64,000 nt of DNA from Cavia porcellus (GCF_034190915.1 NW_026947485.1:38887519-38951518); one strand, 5' to 3'; positions 45,195 through 56,154 are shown, counted from the stretch's first letter. Translations and numbers: made by a program. The notes: generated by a model from the sequence alone, not told the origin.

Positions 45195-45250
45195 GGAGGA
45201 GACACACCTCAGTGTGAAGGCCCTAGGTTCAATATCCAGTACTACAAAAA
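45195..45250 (+). repeat. Old ID-type SINE fragment
   Basis: ACACACCTCAGTGTGAAGGCC and TAGGTTCAATATCCAGTACT. Confidence 0.5.
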
Positions 45251-46010
45251 CACAAAACAAAATGAAACCATCTAACAGACAATGTCCTATACATTAACTT
45301 CCTGAAGAATAGGTTTCAAAGGCTGATAGTTCGCTGTTCACCCTCCTAAAAACTAAAATAATTAGCATACTTTTCCAAACATGAAAACAGTTTAACTTCA
45401 ACTGCTGTTCATCATTATTACAATTTACAAAAAAACCCTAACGACATATAAGCAAAGGTATAAAAAAGCTTAAATATCCCTTAAACAGCCACCCACTTGT
45501 GCTTATTCTGCATAATGTTTCTTGAGGAAATGAGGAAGTCTGGTTGAATCTACAGTAGCATACAGGCAACACATACAGGCACTTAAATAGTGGGAAGTTG
45601 GATTTCAGCAATGGATGTAAATTATGCTTTAATAAAACAAAACACAATTTAGGGCTCCACTGAAATATACATCAATTGAGAAGAAAATCTGAAATCCTTT
45701 CTCCTTTAATTCCTTGTGTATGTGGACAAGGTCCCTCATTATCTCATATATCTATTGTTACTTCCCTAATTCCAGGAGCTCAATTTCTTTAAGACATGAT
45801 AAGAAAAGTATTTGCCCAAAACTTCTAGCTTGGAGATAAAATTATTTTCAGGCAAAAAGTCATTTTCCCTCCTATGAAGCCAACTTTGAGAATGTGATGA
45901 AATCAAAGGACCTCAAATAAGTAAACAGTTATTCTTAATCTGATAGTTGTTTTTGTTTTTGTTGGGGGGTGGGGAGTTGTAAGCAACAGTCTCAGTCTAA
46001 GAAAAAACCT
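45250..46010. other. Non-repetitive intronic stretch
   Basis: No repeat recognised and no phase-compatible exon found; ends near a TTTTTGTTGGGGGGTGGGG motif. Confidence 0.45.
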
Positions 46011-46014
46011 GCTG

Positions 46015-46095
46015 GAATGCTGCTTAGTGGTAGTGCATTGGGTATGCAATTAATTACATACCCAAAGCCTTAGGTTCCATTCAGTGCATTACAAA
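46015..46095 (+). repeat. Old ID-type SINE
   Basis: TGGAATGCTGCTTAGTGGTAG and TTAGGTTCCATTCAGTGC. Confidence 0.45.
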
Positions 46096-46127
46096 AAAAT
46101 AAGTTAAAGCAATTTTAACTTGACAGT

Positions 46128-46240
46128 CTGTATAGGTGAGCATGTGTGTAATCCCAGCACTCTGGGAGACTGAGGCCCAAGGATCTCAGCAAGGTCAAGC
46201 CCAGCCTGGATAACATTGCAAGACCCTGTCTTTAAAAAGC
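46128..46240 (+). repeat. B1 SINE, diverged
   Basis: AATCCCAGCACTCTGGGAGAC and CCAGCCTGGATAACATTGC; ends CCCTGTCTTTAAAAAG. Confidence 0.75.
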
Positions 46241-46243
46241 CCT

Positions 46244-46288
<45 letters not shown>
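46244..46288 (+). repeat. (CA)n microsatellite
   Basis: About 22 uninterrupted CA units at the end of the B1 tail. Confidence 0.95.
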
Positions 46289-46289
<1 letters not shown>

Positions 46290-46299
46290 TTCTGCCACA

Positions 46300-47150
46300 A
46301 TTTAGGACCCAAGTTAAATACACTATATATGATAATTTTCTTTTTTGCACTCAAAAGGAGATTACACTCAAATGCACTGAGCTAATCACTCTACCTTACA
46401 GGATCACTTGTGGAGAACTTTTCACTATCTTATAGGATGACTTGTCGAGAACTTTCAAGCAATTCTAGCCAACATACCACAAAATCAAAAAACCAAACAG
46501 CAACAGCATCTCCATCCCTATTCCCTTCCCGAGTGAGGTACAGTCCAGTAATCTACAAAAAAAAGTAGTTCTCAAGAGACAAGGTGAAATGCAAATAGGA
46601 AAAGACCCACAATGAGCACAGAAGTCCTGGGACAAAAGCTGTTTCTATTCGCCTACTGAGCACTATCCAAGCTGACAGCCTCTCATCACTACCTCTCCCA
46701 ATACATGGTCTCTAAACGCTCATAAAAACATGAATTTTTCTCTGACCACAGAAAATTTAGCACAAATGACACCTGCTCTAAAGTAAACAATTAATATACA
46801 ATATTCTAATTTAATGGTGCGAAGAATGGTTGGATTCCTGGCAATAGCTCCTCCAACTGGTTGCAGCAGATAGCATTTGAAACCCCAAAAACATTTAAAA
46901 TTTTAAAACAACGCCAAGTTTGGTGGGCACAAGTCAGACGCACCGTTATAAACTTCAGGGCCAGAAGCAACGAACGAAACAACAGGTGAAAGGGGGTGAA
47001 CAGCGCACGGCAAACCCTTAAGTTCCCCGAAAGACTGGTGATACAGAAGAATCCCAAGCCCAAGACCATCCTCTAGCCCGTCTTTCCAAAAGCAAAGGCT
47101 CGGTTCTTCCAAGAGTCGCGCCACTCTCCCCTTACCCAGGGGACCACCAC
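46300..47150. other. First-intron sequence below the promoter
   Basis: Single-copy-looking DNA rising in GC content towards the CpG island. No exon or repeat recognised. Confidence 0.5.
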
Positions 47151-47199
47151 CCCAGGAAAAAGGAACCGAGGCCCTTCGGAAGGCGCATCTCCGCTGGGG

Positions 47200-48450
47200 A
47201 AGAAAACACAATATCGCCCCTTATTTCTGTGTACAAAAGGACTCTGCGCCCTCCTCCTCCTTCTCGAACTGCCGCCCGGGCCGCCTCCTAACAACTTGCA
47301 AGAAGGTGGGCAACGCGCCATATTCCACCGTCCCCCAGTCTACCTGGGTAACAAGCCCACGCCACCCCGGCGGGAAGGCAGCTCCGGAGGTCGCCTGAGC
47401 AGCTTGCCTCCTCTCCCGTAGGAGACAGCGGCTCCCGCGCCCAGCCCAGCCCCACTGCGCCGCGCCGCCCGCGGGCAAGACCCGGGAAGGGCTAAGGGGG
47501 CGAGCGCCGAGAGCCGCGGCTCCGGTCCCGCGCAGCCCGCCCACCTCCCGCTCCCTGACCCGGGCCCGGCGCGCTCTCCCGGACCGCCCTCTCCCGAGCC
47601 CGCGGAAGACCAAACTCCGGGTTCCACGGCGGGAAGGAGGCCTCGGCCCCGAGAGTCTCCGGCGGCAGCGGAGGCCGAAACCCTGGGGCTCCCAGGAGGG
47701 CAGTGTCTCCCTCCCGAGCCCGCCAGGACGCCTGGGGCCTAGTGCGGCCTGCGCATCCTCGGGGTGGCGGTTTGACTGGGCCGGGCCGGGGCCCCCAGCC
47801 CCAGGCGGGCAATCCAGCGGGGGCCCAGGCCCGGAGCCGGGGGCGGTAGGGTGCCGGCTGCGGGGCGGGCCGGCCGGCCGGCGGGCGGGCGGCGTGTTGC
47901 GGCTGCGCCGGGGCTGAAATAGCTGGAGATTGCGCGGTAGGGCACTCACCTCAGAGCGGCTGCGCTACCGTGGGCCTGCGCCGTGGAGACTGCGACCGCG
48001 CCGGCTCCTCGCAGCCTCCTGCCACCAGCGGCAATGGCGAGCGCTGCCGCCTCTGCCGCCGCCGAAGAGGGGGAGGGGAGGGAGGAGGCACGCACGCGAC
48101 GCACGGCTCGGCTTCCCCGCCCGGCGCCGCCATGTTGGGGAGGTCATCGCGGTGCGGCTCCGGGTTGCGGGCAGTACAGGGGGCTTTGGGGGAGGCTTTA
48201 GCCGCCCCGCTGCCGGTTCGATTTCTCCTGTCGCTACAGAGATTCTGCAGGGGCCAGAGCCTCGAGAGGAACTGGATAAACAAAGCAGGGACGCCCCCGG
48301 GGAAGTGGTGTGTGCTGCCCAAAATGGTTGCTAATCTGGAAAGAGTAGTATCTCTCGCTCCTCCGCCGGAGGTTCGGGACCTCTTGAGTTTGCCTGGACG
48401 GCCGATAGGGACGCCCCGATATTTTCCTCGGCGCAGCCTAGCCGTTCGCG
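47200..48450. promoter_or_regulatory. CpG-island promoter
   Basis: About 1.2 kb with very high GC and dense CpG, in contrast to the AT-rich surroundings. No TATA box. It contains many GC boxes (GGGCGGG, GGGGCGGGCC), a GGCC/GGGC-repeat block at 47863-47893, a TGCGCA half-site for NRF1, and a YY1-type AACATGGCGGC on the minus strand at about 48124-48134. The splice donor at 47949 shows that transcription runs on the minus strand. A plus-strand divergent transcript is possible but unproven. Confidence 0.9.
47951..48150 (-). other. Non-coding first exon of the minus-strand gene
   Basis: GC-rich sequence ending CTCTGAG|GTGAGTGCC, an ideal splice donor with the exon boundary at 47950. All ATG-initiated frames crossing it close before or at the boundary, so it is a 5' UTR exon. 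The upstream limit (transcription start) is a guess within the CpG island. Confidence 0.6.
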
Positions 48451-48473
48451 TCTTGACCCTCTCTGCGGAATGA
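48132..48473 (+). other. Divergent-side open frame of 113 codons
   Basis: GCCGCCATGT gives a good Kozak context, and the N-terminus is Arg/Leu-rich and amphipathic (MLGRSSRCGSGLRAVQGALG), as in a mitochondrial presequence. No homology is recognised and no consensus splice donor follows. High GC favours chance frames, so this is only a candidate. Confidence 0.15.
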
Positions 48474-48959
48474 CTTTGCTCCCCAGTTTAATCCCTGCCT
48501 AGAACCTTAAAAGCAAAACTTCGTACGCAGAACAGTTAATATATTCACTTATTAGTTTGGTGAACATCTTTAGGGGGCCTTTTCTGTGCCAAAGTTCCGA
48601 GTGCACTGAAGGTGCACCTGTTAGCAAAGCAAAGACCTAAAAAGAAAGAAAGAAAAGAGAAATTTACAAGCAGCCACGGGGACCTAGAAAAGGATGTCTG
48701 AAACTAGAGACGAGTGGACACTATGAAATTAATGTTGGAGACGCATTGAGGGGTATGTGGTTTCCATTTAGAATCCACTTGGACTCATCTATGTCTCTGA
48801 AACTTAGCTTGTGAACCTAGGGACCTCACACCTGGTATTTTTGTGTACATAATACTGTAATGGTATTGTATTAGGGAAATACTAAGTATCCCCTAGGGTA
48901 TCAGAAAACTCATTAGCAAAATTGGGAATTTTTTAAAATTTTCTAGACGATTCTGTTTC

Positions 48960-49410
48960 CCATAAAGAAGAGTAAGTTTGAGTCACTTGTAAAAAAATGG
49001 ATGTAAGCTGGGCGTGGTGGCTCACCCCTGTAATTCCAGCACTCAGGAGGCGGAGGTGGATGGATGGTTTCGAGTTCGAGACCAGCCTGGGCTACAAAGT
49101 GAGCTCAAGGCCAGCCTGAACTGCATAGTGAGACCCCCCCCTCTCAAAAGACAAAAAAAAAAAAAAAATAGATGTAATGTAAGACCATAATATTAAGTGA
49201 AATCAGACACAAGCACAAATATTGCATGGTTTCTCTTAGATGAGAAATTAAAGTATAAATATCTTATGTAAATGGGAAAGGAAACTTAGAGATGGAGAGG
49301 GGAAAAAAGGATAGTAAAAAAAAAAAAGGTTAAGATATACATGCACAAACTTCTCATAATGAATGTCATATACAGCAAACATGTACTAGTAAACATAAGC
49401 TTTTAAAAAA
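48960..49410 (+). mobile_element. L1 3'-end fragments around a B1
   Basis: AGACCATAATATTAAGTGAAAT, GCATGGTTTCTCTTAGATGAG and related blocks match the L1 ORF2 end/3' UTR, split by the B1 at 49006. Confidence 0.65.
49006..49165 (+). repeat. B1 SINE
   Basis: GCTGGGCGTGGTGGCTCACC leader, close to consensus; long A tail. Confidence 0.9.
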
Positions 49411-49414
49411 GTTA

Positions 49415-49570
49415 TAAGCTGGGCATGGTGGATCATGCCTGAAATCCCAGCTGGGAGGCTGAAGCAGGAAGATGTTTGTGAGTTCTCAAGACCAGCCTAG
49501 GCTACAAAGTGAACTCAAGCCAGCCTGAACTGCATAATGAGACCCTATCTCAAAAAAATAAATAAAAAAT
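49415..49570 (+). repeat. B1 SINE
   Basis: GCTGGGCATGGTGGATCATGCC leader in pieces; complete long form with an AATAAA-rich tail. Confidence 0.87.
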
Positions 49571-49917
49571 AAAAAGTTAGCATATCCAGTGAGACTGTGG
49601 AAGGAGATAGAGTATACAAGTTTACATTCCCACTAACTACAATGTTAATAGGAATGTAAACTACTAAAACCACTATGGAAATTAGTACGGTGATTTCTCA
49701 AAAAGTTAAAATTAAAAATTTCATTTGACTCAGCTATGCCTCTTCTAAGTATCTTTCCAAAAGAGTTAAAGACACCATATTACAGTGATGCATACCCATG
49801 TTCAGATAGCACAGTATGTAATAGTTAAATGTTGGAAATATGTTCAACATATGTTCAACAGATAAACAAAATCTAGTTATACACAATGGAGTACTACTTT
49901 GCTATAAAAAGGGTTGT

Positions 49918-50074
49918 TTGTTTGTTGTCTTTTTGAGACAGGGTCTCACTATGCAATTCAGGCTGACCTTGAGCTCACTTTGTAACCCAGGCTGGTCTTG
50001 AACTCAACAGCAATCTTCCTGCCTCTGCCTCTTGAGTGCTGGGATTACAGTCATGCATTACCATGCCCAGCTAA
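49918..50074 (-). repeat. B1 SINE, antisense
   Basis: Minus-strand leader GCTGGGCATGGTAATGCATG; inserted in L1. Confidence 0.87.
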
Positions 50075-50133
50075 AAAGAATTAAATTTGAATTATTCATA
50101 GGAAAATGGATGCACCTTAAAAACCATAATGTT

Positions 50134-50166
50134 TCTTTGGTGATATGATGAATAAAAAAAAAAAAA
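50134..50166 (+). mobile_element. 33-nt retroposed 3'-end fragment
   Basis: TCTTTGGTGATATGATGAAT plus about 13 A between two copies of CATAATGTT (50125-50133, 50167-50175), interrupting an L1 phrase that is otherwise continuous. Confidence 0.65.
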
Positions 50167-50307
50167 CATAATGTTAAGTCAATCAGACACAAAATCCATA
50201 TGCTTTCTCTTATGTGAGAAACCAAAAATATAAAGAGCAACATAAAAAATACTATAACAGGAAGTAGAAAGATGTTTCTGAATGAGAAGGGGATGGAGAT
50301 GGAGGGA

Positions 50308-50445
50308 GACCCAACCTGGTAGCACACATCTGTGATCCCAGCACTAGAAAGGCTGAGGCAGGATGATCACTGTGTTTGAGGCCAGCCTGGGCTACATAGT
50401 GAGTTCAAGACCAGCCTGTACTATGGGACCCTATCACAAATAAGT
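50308..50445 (+). repeat. B1 SINE
   Basis: CAACCTGGTAGCACACATCTG leader in pieces; long form. Confidence 0.82.
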
Positions 50446-50617
50446 TCTCAAGCAAAAAACCTGGAAATGAGTGATTGCTCCTTCCTTTTTCTCCCACATT
50501 TCCACATTTAATTGCTTTGAGGTGGAAGTGGTACTAGGGGGCTGAACCAGGGCCTTTGCACTGAACTCTCTTTTCCCAGCCCCCCCCCCCCCCGCCGCCG
50601 TTTTGTTTTGTTTTGTT

Positions 50618-50700
50618 TTGTTTTGGTACTGGGGATTAAACTCACAACCTCATGCTTGCCAGGCAGGCACTTATACCGCTAAACTAACCCCTGGCACTCC
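50618..50700 (-). repeat. ID-type SINE, antisense
   Basis: TTTTGGTACTGGGGATTAAAC and GCCAGGCAGGCACTTATACC on the plus strand; preceded by (TTTTG)n and a run of about 14 C. Confidence 0.8.
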
Positions 50701-50717
50701 TAGCCCCTTTTAAAAAA

Positions 50718-50852
50718 AAAAATTTGTTTTGAGACAAAGTCACTAAACTGCTATCACTGAGTTGTTTAGGCTGGGCTCAAATTTGCAACCCTCTTGCTTT
50801 AGGCTTCCTCATTGCTGGGATTACAGGGGAGTGCCGCCACACCCAGCTTGAG
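50718..50852 (-). repeat. B1 SINE, antisense, diverged
   Basis: Leader GCTGGGTGTGGCGGCAC on the minus strand; degenerate middle. Confidence 0.7.
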
Positions 50853-51044
50853 TTTCTTTTTCTAACATTTATTCAGCTGTGCTAAAGACCCCTTTCACCC
50901 TATGAGACTCCCACATAGTAGCTTTAGAGTGACAGACTGGGACCCTTAGAGACTGCCTAATGTGAAATGTGGCTCATGTAAACATAGATTAAAAAAAAAA
51001 TTAAAATTAAAAATTCCCAGTTTTTCTCAAACTAAAATACTCCT

Positions 51045-51155
51045 TTTCAAGTCAGTGACATATGCCTGTAATCGCAGCACTGTGGAGGCTTGGGCAGCTG
51101 CATCAGGAGTTCAAGCCAAGCCTGGGCAATTTAGGGAGATCCTGTGTCAAAAAAA
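51045..51155 (+). repeat. B1 SINE, diverged
   Basis: AGTGACATATGCCTGTAATCG and AAGCCTGGGCAATTTAGGGAG. Confidence 0.72.
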
Positions 51156-51164
51156 GGCTGGGGA

Positions 51165-51243
51165 TGAGCTGGGCGTGGTGGCTCGAGCCTGTAATCCCAG
51201 CACTTGGGAGGCTGAAGGCAGAAGGATCCTGTGAGTTGGAGAA
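51165..51243 (+). repeat. B1 SINE, 3'-truncated
   Basis: GCTGGGCGTGGTGGCTCGAGCC leader in pieces; stops at TGTGAGTTGGAGAATC. Confidence 0.75.
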
Positions 51244-51725
51244 TCTTAATACGATTCCATTACACTTAGGTTAAAAGATAGAATTCTTTCAAGGTGACTT
51301 TGGGCCTCGTGGTGACCTCATCCCTGCTGCCATCGCTGATGCTGCTACAGCCTCTTTCTCAGGCTAAAGCCAAGCGGTATCGGTTCTTGGAAGTCAGGGG
51401 CTCCCACCACTTCACAGCTTGCTTCCCTTCTTCGTTCTCTGCTGGAACTGCCACCTGAAGACTTCTTGTGTCCTCCAGGTCTCTACATTAACCATTTCCT
51501 CAGGGAGCGAGCGAGTGCTTTGGGTTTCCTCAGACATAGTACTTGCCCCCAACATGAACATTTTGTCCCTTTCCTTCCATTCCCCAGTGGAGCCCTGGAG
51601 GTCGGCACCACCATGTCCCCAAGTTACACTACAAGTGGAGAAACGTCGTGTAGAAGTTTCTTGCCAAACCCAGACAGAAAGCAATGAGCCAGATCTGAAA
51701 TCCATCAGCATCAGCCTGACTGCAG
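51244..51725. other. Unassigned moderately GC-rich stretch
   Basis: Looks like an old LTR or single-copy DNA. Overlapping frames on both strands (up to about 150 codons) run into the B1 at 51730, so I do not call a gene. Confidence 0.4.
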
Positions 51726-51729
51726 CATT

Positions 51730-51860
51730 GTACTCTCACTATGTAGTTCAAATCAACTTTGAACTCACTATGGAAACCAGGCTGGCCTTGAACACACCCC
51801 CATCCTCCTGCCTCGGCCTCCCAAGTGCTGGGATACAGGTGTGCACTACCATGCCTGAAT
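51730..51860 (-). repeat. B1 SINE, antisense
   Basis: Leader CAGGCATGGTAGTGCACACC on the minus strand. Confidence 0.83.
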
Positions 51861-52074
51861 TACATGCTGTGTGAACAGACTTCTCCCACCCTCCAGTTTG
51901 ATTTTTTTCTTAGTTCTCTGGGATTTATATTCTTACAATTTCTACCCAGGTTCCTTTGCCTCTTCACTCGATCCAATTGATCTCTTCACTGGGTAATTAA
52001 ATTTGCTGGGTTTTTTTTTTCCTATACCTGCCCCATTGGCAACAACCCTAAAGTCATTTTAATAATTGTAAGGT

Positions 52075-52184
52075 AGTTGGGCATGGTGACACACACCTGT
52101 AATCCCAGAAGTTGGGAGGCTGAGGCAAGAGGGAGGATCACTATGAGTTCGAGACCAGCCTGAACTACATAGCGAGACTATCAC

Positions 52185-52212
<28 letters not shown>
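52075..52212 (+). repeat. B1 SINE with 5' half only and long tail
   Basis: GTTGGGCATGGTGACACACACC leader in pieces; only one copy of the duplicated middle; tail of about 29 A. Confidence 0.83.
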
Positions 52213-52215
<3 letters not shown>

Positions 52216-52325
52216 CAGGCATAGTGGCTCAAGCCTGTAATCCCAGCACTGAGGCAGGAGGATGATTGTTAATTCAAGGGCAGTTTGTCTTACATAGAAC
52301 CTATCTCAAAAAAAAAAAAAAAGAT
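52213..52325 (+). repeat. B1 SINE in the tail of another B1
   Basis: GGCCAGGCATAGTGGCTCAAGCC leader in pieces begins right at the end of the preceding A tail. Confidence 0.83.
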
Positions 52326-52392
52326 ATAAAAGATGGATCCCAATGACCTCCTTGGCAATTGGCACTCAATTTAGCCCAACAGATAACTTCTG

Positions 52393-52520
52393 ATAATTTT
52401 TTGTTTTGTTGAGACAGTCACTATGCATAGCAGTTCATGCTGGCTTCAGACTTACAGTGTATCCCAGGCTGACCTTGAAATCATAGTGATCTTCCTGCCT
52501 CAGCCTCCCAAGTACTGGGG
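52393..52520 (-). repeat. B1 SINE, antisense, 5'-truncated
   Basis: Starts inside the CCCAGTACTTGGGAGGCTGAGG block on the minus strand and runs into its tail. Confidence 0.78.
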
Positions 52521-52534
52521 GTTTTTATTTTATT

Positions 52535-52658
52535 TAATTTTTTATTTTTGAGACAGAGTCTCAATATATAATTTAAGCTGGCTTCGAGCTTGCAATGATC
52601 CTCCATCCTAAGTCTCCTGAGTGCTGGGATCACAGGCATGCATCATCGAACTTGGCTA
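52535..52658 (-). repeat. B1 SINE, antisense
   Basis: Minus-strand leader GCCAAGTTCGATGATGCATG; lies end to end with the previous antisense B1. Confidence 0.78.
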
Positions 52659-52929
52659 GCTTTTGATGATTTTGAGGAAAGACTAAGATCATCATGGAGT
52701 AGATTCACCAGGGAATTCATACGCAAGTTGAGCAGTGGCTTCTAGAGGACATTCAGGGACCTCCTCCTCCATTTCCTCACTCTTTCAGGGTGCAGTGCTA
52801 CTGGGAGATGGCCTTCTAAAGCTTCAAGTGCGTATAGGTGGGCCTGGCAGCAGTAACCCATGGCAGGTGTGCTGCAGCCAGCTGTTATCACTGAAAACTC
52901 TGAAAGATTCCCTATCCTGGCTGGGGCTT

Positions 52930-53175
52930 TTGGAAAGTGACTGAATTTTGGGTGTGTGCCTGGGTTGAGGACGTGTAGTACTGGATTTGCCTGCTGGGTG
53001 GTGAAGCCTGGTGGGAAGAGGTGGGTCCCTGGGGCGTGGCCCAGAAGGGTCTATATTACCCTGTCCAAGGTTGGCCCCCATGCTGCTTCCTGTGCCCTGC
53101 CTGCCATGTACTCTCCCCTCTGTGCTGCCTTCCTGCCTTGGAGCCAGCAGACTATGGGCTGAAACTAATACAAAC
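52930..53175 (+). mobile_element. ERVL-MaLR LTR fragment
   Basis: GTGAAGCCTGGTGGGAAGAGG, TCCCTGGGGCGTGGCCCAGA and GGAGCCAGCAGACTATGGGC are blocks of rodent MaLR LTRs; the right end is missing. Confidence 0.65.
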
Positions 53176-53391
53176 TGCAAGGTTGTGAGTTCAATCCCAG
53201 GTACAAAAAAAAAAAGTCTTACTAAAATTGGAGAATATGGAATAAATTCCATTTTCCTGAGTAAAGTGTTTAAAATATAAAAGGATCAGGCAGCAGCCAG
53301 ATGTGAAGTACACTGAGGCAATAGGATCCCAAGGCCGAACCTGGCCTGAGCAATTGAATGACTCAGAGAGAACTTCCAACAAAACTTAAAA

Positions 53392-53445
53392 AGTGCTGGG
53401 GCTGTAGCCCAGTGAGAAGGCCCTGGGCTCAATCCCTAGTACAAG
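53392..53445 (+). repeat. Old ID-type SINE fragment
   Basis: GTGCTGGGGCTGTAGCCCAG and GGGCTCAATCCCTAGTAC. Confidence 0.55.
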
Positions 53446-55440
53446 AAAGGAAAGGGAAGGGGAGAGAAGGGAACAAGAAAGGAAAAAGAAAAGAAGAGAA
53501 AAGGGATGGAAAGGAGAGGAGTGGGCTCAGCACAGACAGATGAGTCCTCCTCCACTTCAGCCCACTGGGCTCCTCTCCCACAAAGCCGTCAGGCCCCAGC
53601 ACTGTGGCACACAGATAAAGGCTTGGAACAACCCTAACCTTGGAGCAAAGCTACAGAGCTGTCTTTGTCTTTCTTTCCGTTTCCTCTGGTCAATGTGGCC
53701 TTTTGTTCTGCTAGGAAGGAAAATTCTAAGACTCTTGCTTGGACACTGATGGAGAATAGACTGAGACCCCGAGGGTCCAGTGTATCTTTCCTGATTTCTG
53801 CATTGTGGTTTGGGACCAAATACTTGGTTAAGCACACAGTACTCTTGCATCCAGGGACCTTGCTGGGGGTCATGATGCCTGGCCAAGGCGAAATTCCAGC
53901 ATGGCCACTCACCAGCCATGCCCGCTCCATACCACCTCCCTGCTGAAAGATGCTCTGAGCTCCTGGCAGACAGAACTCGGCTGGGGGCAGCTAACAGAAA
54001 TGGGGACAAAAGGACCTCTGGGGAAGGCACTGCTTCCCCACTGGTGAGAATGCTGAGGGACCAGGAGGGTAAGGATCAGAGGGAATTCTGAGGCTTACGA
54101 AACTAAATGGCAGGAAGATGGAAGTGGTGTTGACGATCACCTGAAAGGAAGTCAGTTTAGGCAGAAAAAGGATGTGTCTGGCTTCAGACGGACTGAATGA
54201 CGGCCAGCCCAGGGCAGGACAGCAGTGTGGAGTGGGAGAAAGGAGTGGAGCAGGCAGGGCTGGCTAAGCACTGAGGGGAAGGCAGGGGATGAAAGAGACG
54301 GAAGAGCCCCCACAGGGCTTGCACTCGAGTGGACTGACTCCGTTTTGAAAATGATGGAATAAGTTTTCCAATAACTGCCTCATACTTAGCTTTGGACAGT
54401 GGCTCTTTTTAAAATGAGATCATTCCATCCTTCCATTTATTTATTCAACAAATACCTGTAACAGTCACCTTTAGGTGTGATTCAGCAGCTCAACAGAGCC
54501 TCCCTTCTCTGGAAACTGCCCCCACGCATTGAGGTGGCCCCACTTATACCTCAGAGCCTCCCCCAGCCCCCACTGCTGGTGGTCACCTGACCAGAGCCAT
54601 GCCAAATGTGATCTCTGTGCCAGGAATTTAGAGTGCTTGGCTGAGAGACAGAGACTGGAAGCTGAGTCACGTGAATGGTGAAGCAATTGAGATAAGGTCA
54701 TGATCACCCTTGTGGTCCCCAAGATTGCCATATTCTTCAGTGCCTTCTGGTCACAGACGATTGGTCCAAAAGCAAGTTCCTAGCTCAAGCAGGGCCAATT
54801 AGATCTTTTCATGCAGACTTTCAAAATGAATTGGAAAGTGTTCCTCTCCCCTCCTCCTTTGAGCTACTTATTGGATGGCTTTGGGAGCTGTAGGCAGAAG
54901 CCATGATCTACCAACTAGGCTGGGAAACAGAAAATCTGTGAGGGGAGCAGGAGAGAGGTGAGAGTCACACAAGGAGAAGGAGGTCATTTCCTGTTTCCCC
55001 ACAGTGCTCAAGTTGCTAGTTCTCTTCCTGAGACCCACAGTACTTTGAGTTTCATAAGTTTCTAGGAAGCCCCTAGTAAATTGCCTTTTTAAGGAAGGCA
55101 TCTCAAATTAGGTTTCTGATGGGCAGACACTTCCAGCACAGAGTTCAAGCAAACCCATGTCTGCCCGGCGGGCATGAGGCTCCATGTGAAGGACAGGACA
55201 AAGTCTCAGTGCCACTCTCAGGGATCTTGGGCTCATGGAGAGATCAGCTCGGCTCTGAAAAACTCTAAGATGAATCAAAAAGAAATGCTAGAAAGAAACA
55301 AAAACACTAACATGCAGGGGTCCTTTGTTGAGTTTAGCAGAGGAATGGACACAGTGGGGGAAGGAATCAGTGAGCTAAGAATAGACTATCCAAGAATTGT
55401 GGGACAATTACAAAAGATATAAATATACATAGTGGAAAAT
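53446..55440. other. Upstream intergenic stretch, no gene
   Basis: A GA-rich block (53446-53520), then single-copy-looking sequence with an L2-like TTTATTTATTCAACAAATACC at 54435-54457, and an L1-like or LTR-like Lys-rich piece near 55260-55420. Several 60-160-codon frames overlap on both strands without splice sites or recognised domains. Confidence 0.45.
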
Positions 55441-55464
55441 CAGAAGATGAAGAAAGGAACAGAA

Positions 55465-55564
55465 GGGCTGGGGATTTAGCTCAGTGGCATAAGCGCCTTC
55501 CTGGCAAGCGCAAGGTCGTGAGTTCAATCCCCAGTACTGCAAAAAAAAAAAAAAAAAAAAAAAG
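55465..55564 (+). repeat. ID SINE variant
   Basis: CTTCCTGGCAAGCGCAAGG arm and CAATCCCCAGTACTGC end; GAAAGGAACAGAA flanks it (one base diverged). Confidence 0.88.
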
Positions 55565-55693
55565 AAGGAACAGAAATATTTGAAGAAATAATGACTGAGA
55601 ACTTCCCAAGATAAATAATTATGACTTTCTCTTGGCCTCATTCCAGCTAAAACAGGACAAAAGACTTGGGAATTAGACCTTCAAGAAAAACTC

Positions 55694-55875
55694 CAGCTGG
55701 GCATGGTGGTGCATACCTGTAATCCTAGCACTTAGAGAGCTGATGCAGGAGGATAAAGTTTAAAGCTAGCCTGGGCTACATAGTGAACTCAAGGCCAGCA
55801 TGAGCTACACAGTAAAACCCTGTCTCAAAGCAAGCAAGCAAGCAAGCAAGAAAGAAAGAAAGAAAGAAAGAACCC
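55694..55875 (+). repeat. B1 SINE with (CAAG)n(AAAG)n tail
   Basis: GCTGGGCATGGTGGTGCATACC leader in pieces; the tail has become CAAG and then AAAG tetramers. Confidence 0.88.
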
Positions 55876-56154
55876 TCCATCGACCAACAGAAGAGGAGCC
55901 GGAGAATAACTGGCCCTGTTGCCTGACTGCCAGTAATGTGACAGAACTTGTGTTATGGCCTAGGCTGACTCCCTGAGTTCTTCAGCAAGATCCTATGCTG
56001 ATAACTGGAGCAAAAAATATGTTTAACCTCCATAAGAAATAGGACCCTGGGATCCGTAGGCTAAGGATAAAACAGGACCATTTCAATGACTTGGTGAATT
56101 AATGGAAGATCTGACTACACAGCAGTAAACATAACAAATGCTGTTTTTTTAAGT

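Larger units (their letters stand above)
49585..50305 (+). mobile_element. L1 3' end split by an antisense B1 and a micro-insertion
   Basis: ORF2 end blocks (ACAATGGAGTACTACTTTGC, AAATGGATGCACCTTAAAAA) and a 3' UTR-like region. Interrupted at 49918-50074 (B1) and 50134-50166. Confidence 0.75.

Noticed and set aside
47221..47949. 242-codon minus-strand frame in the CpG island
   Set aside because: Begins inside the intron directly after the splice donor; Pro/Arg/Gly-rich composition is expected of GC-rich DNA.
53557..54030. 157-codon minus-strand frame upstream of the promoter
   Set aside because: Overlaps a 93-98-codon frame on the other strand, has no splice or promoter context and no recognised domain.
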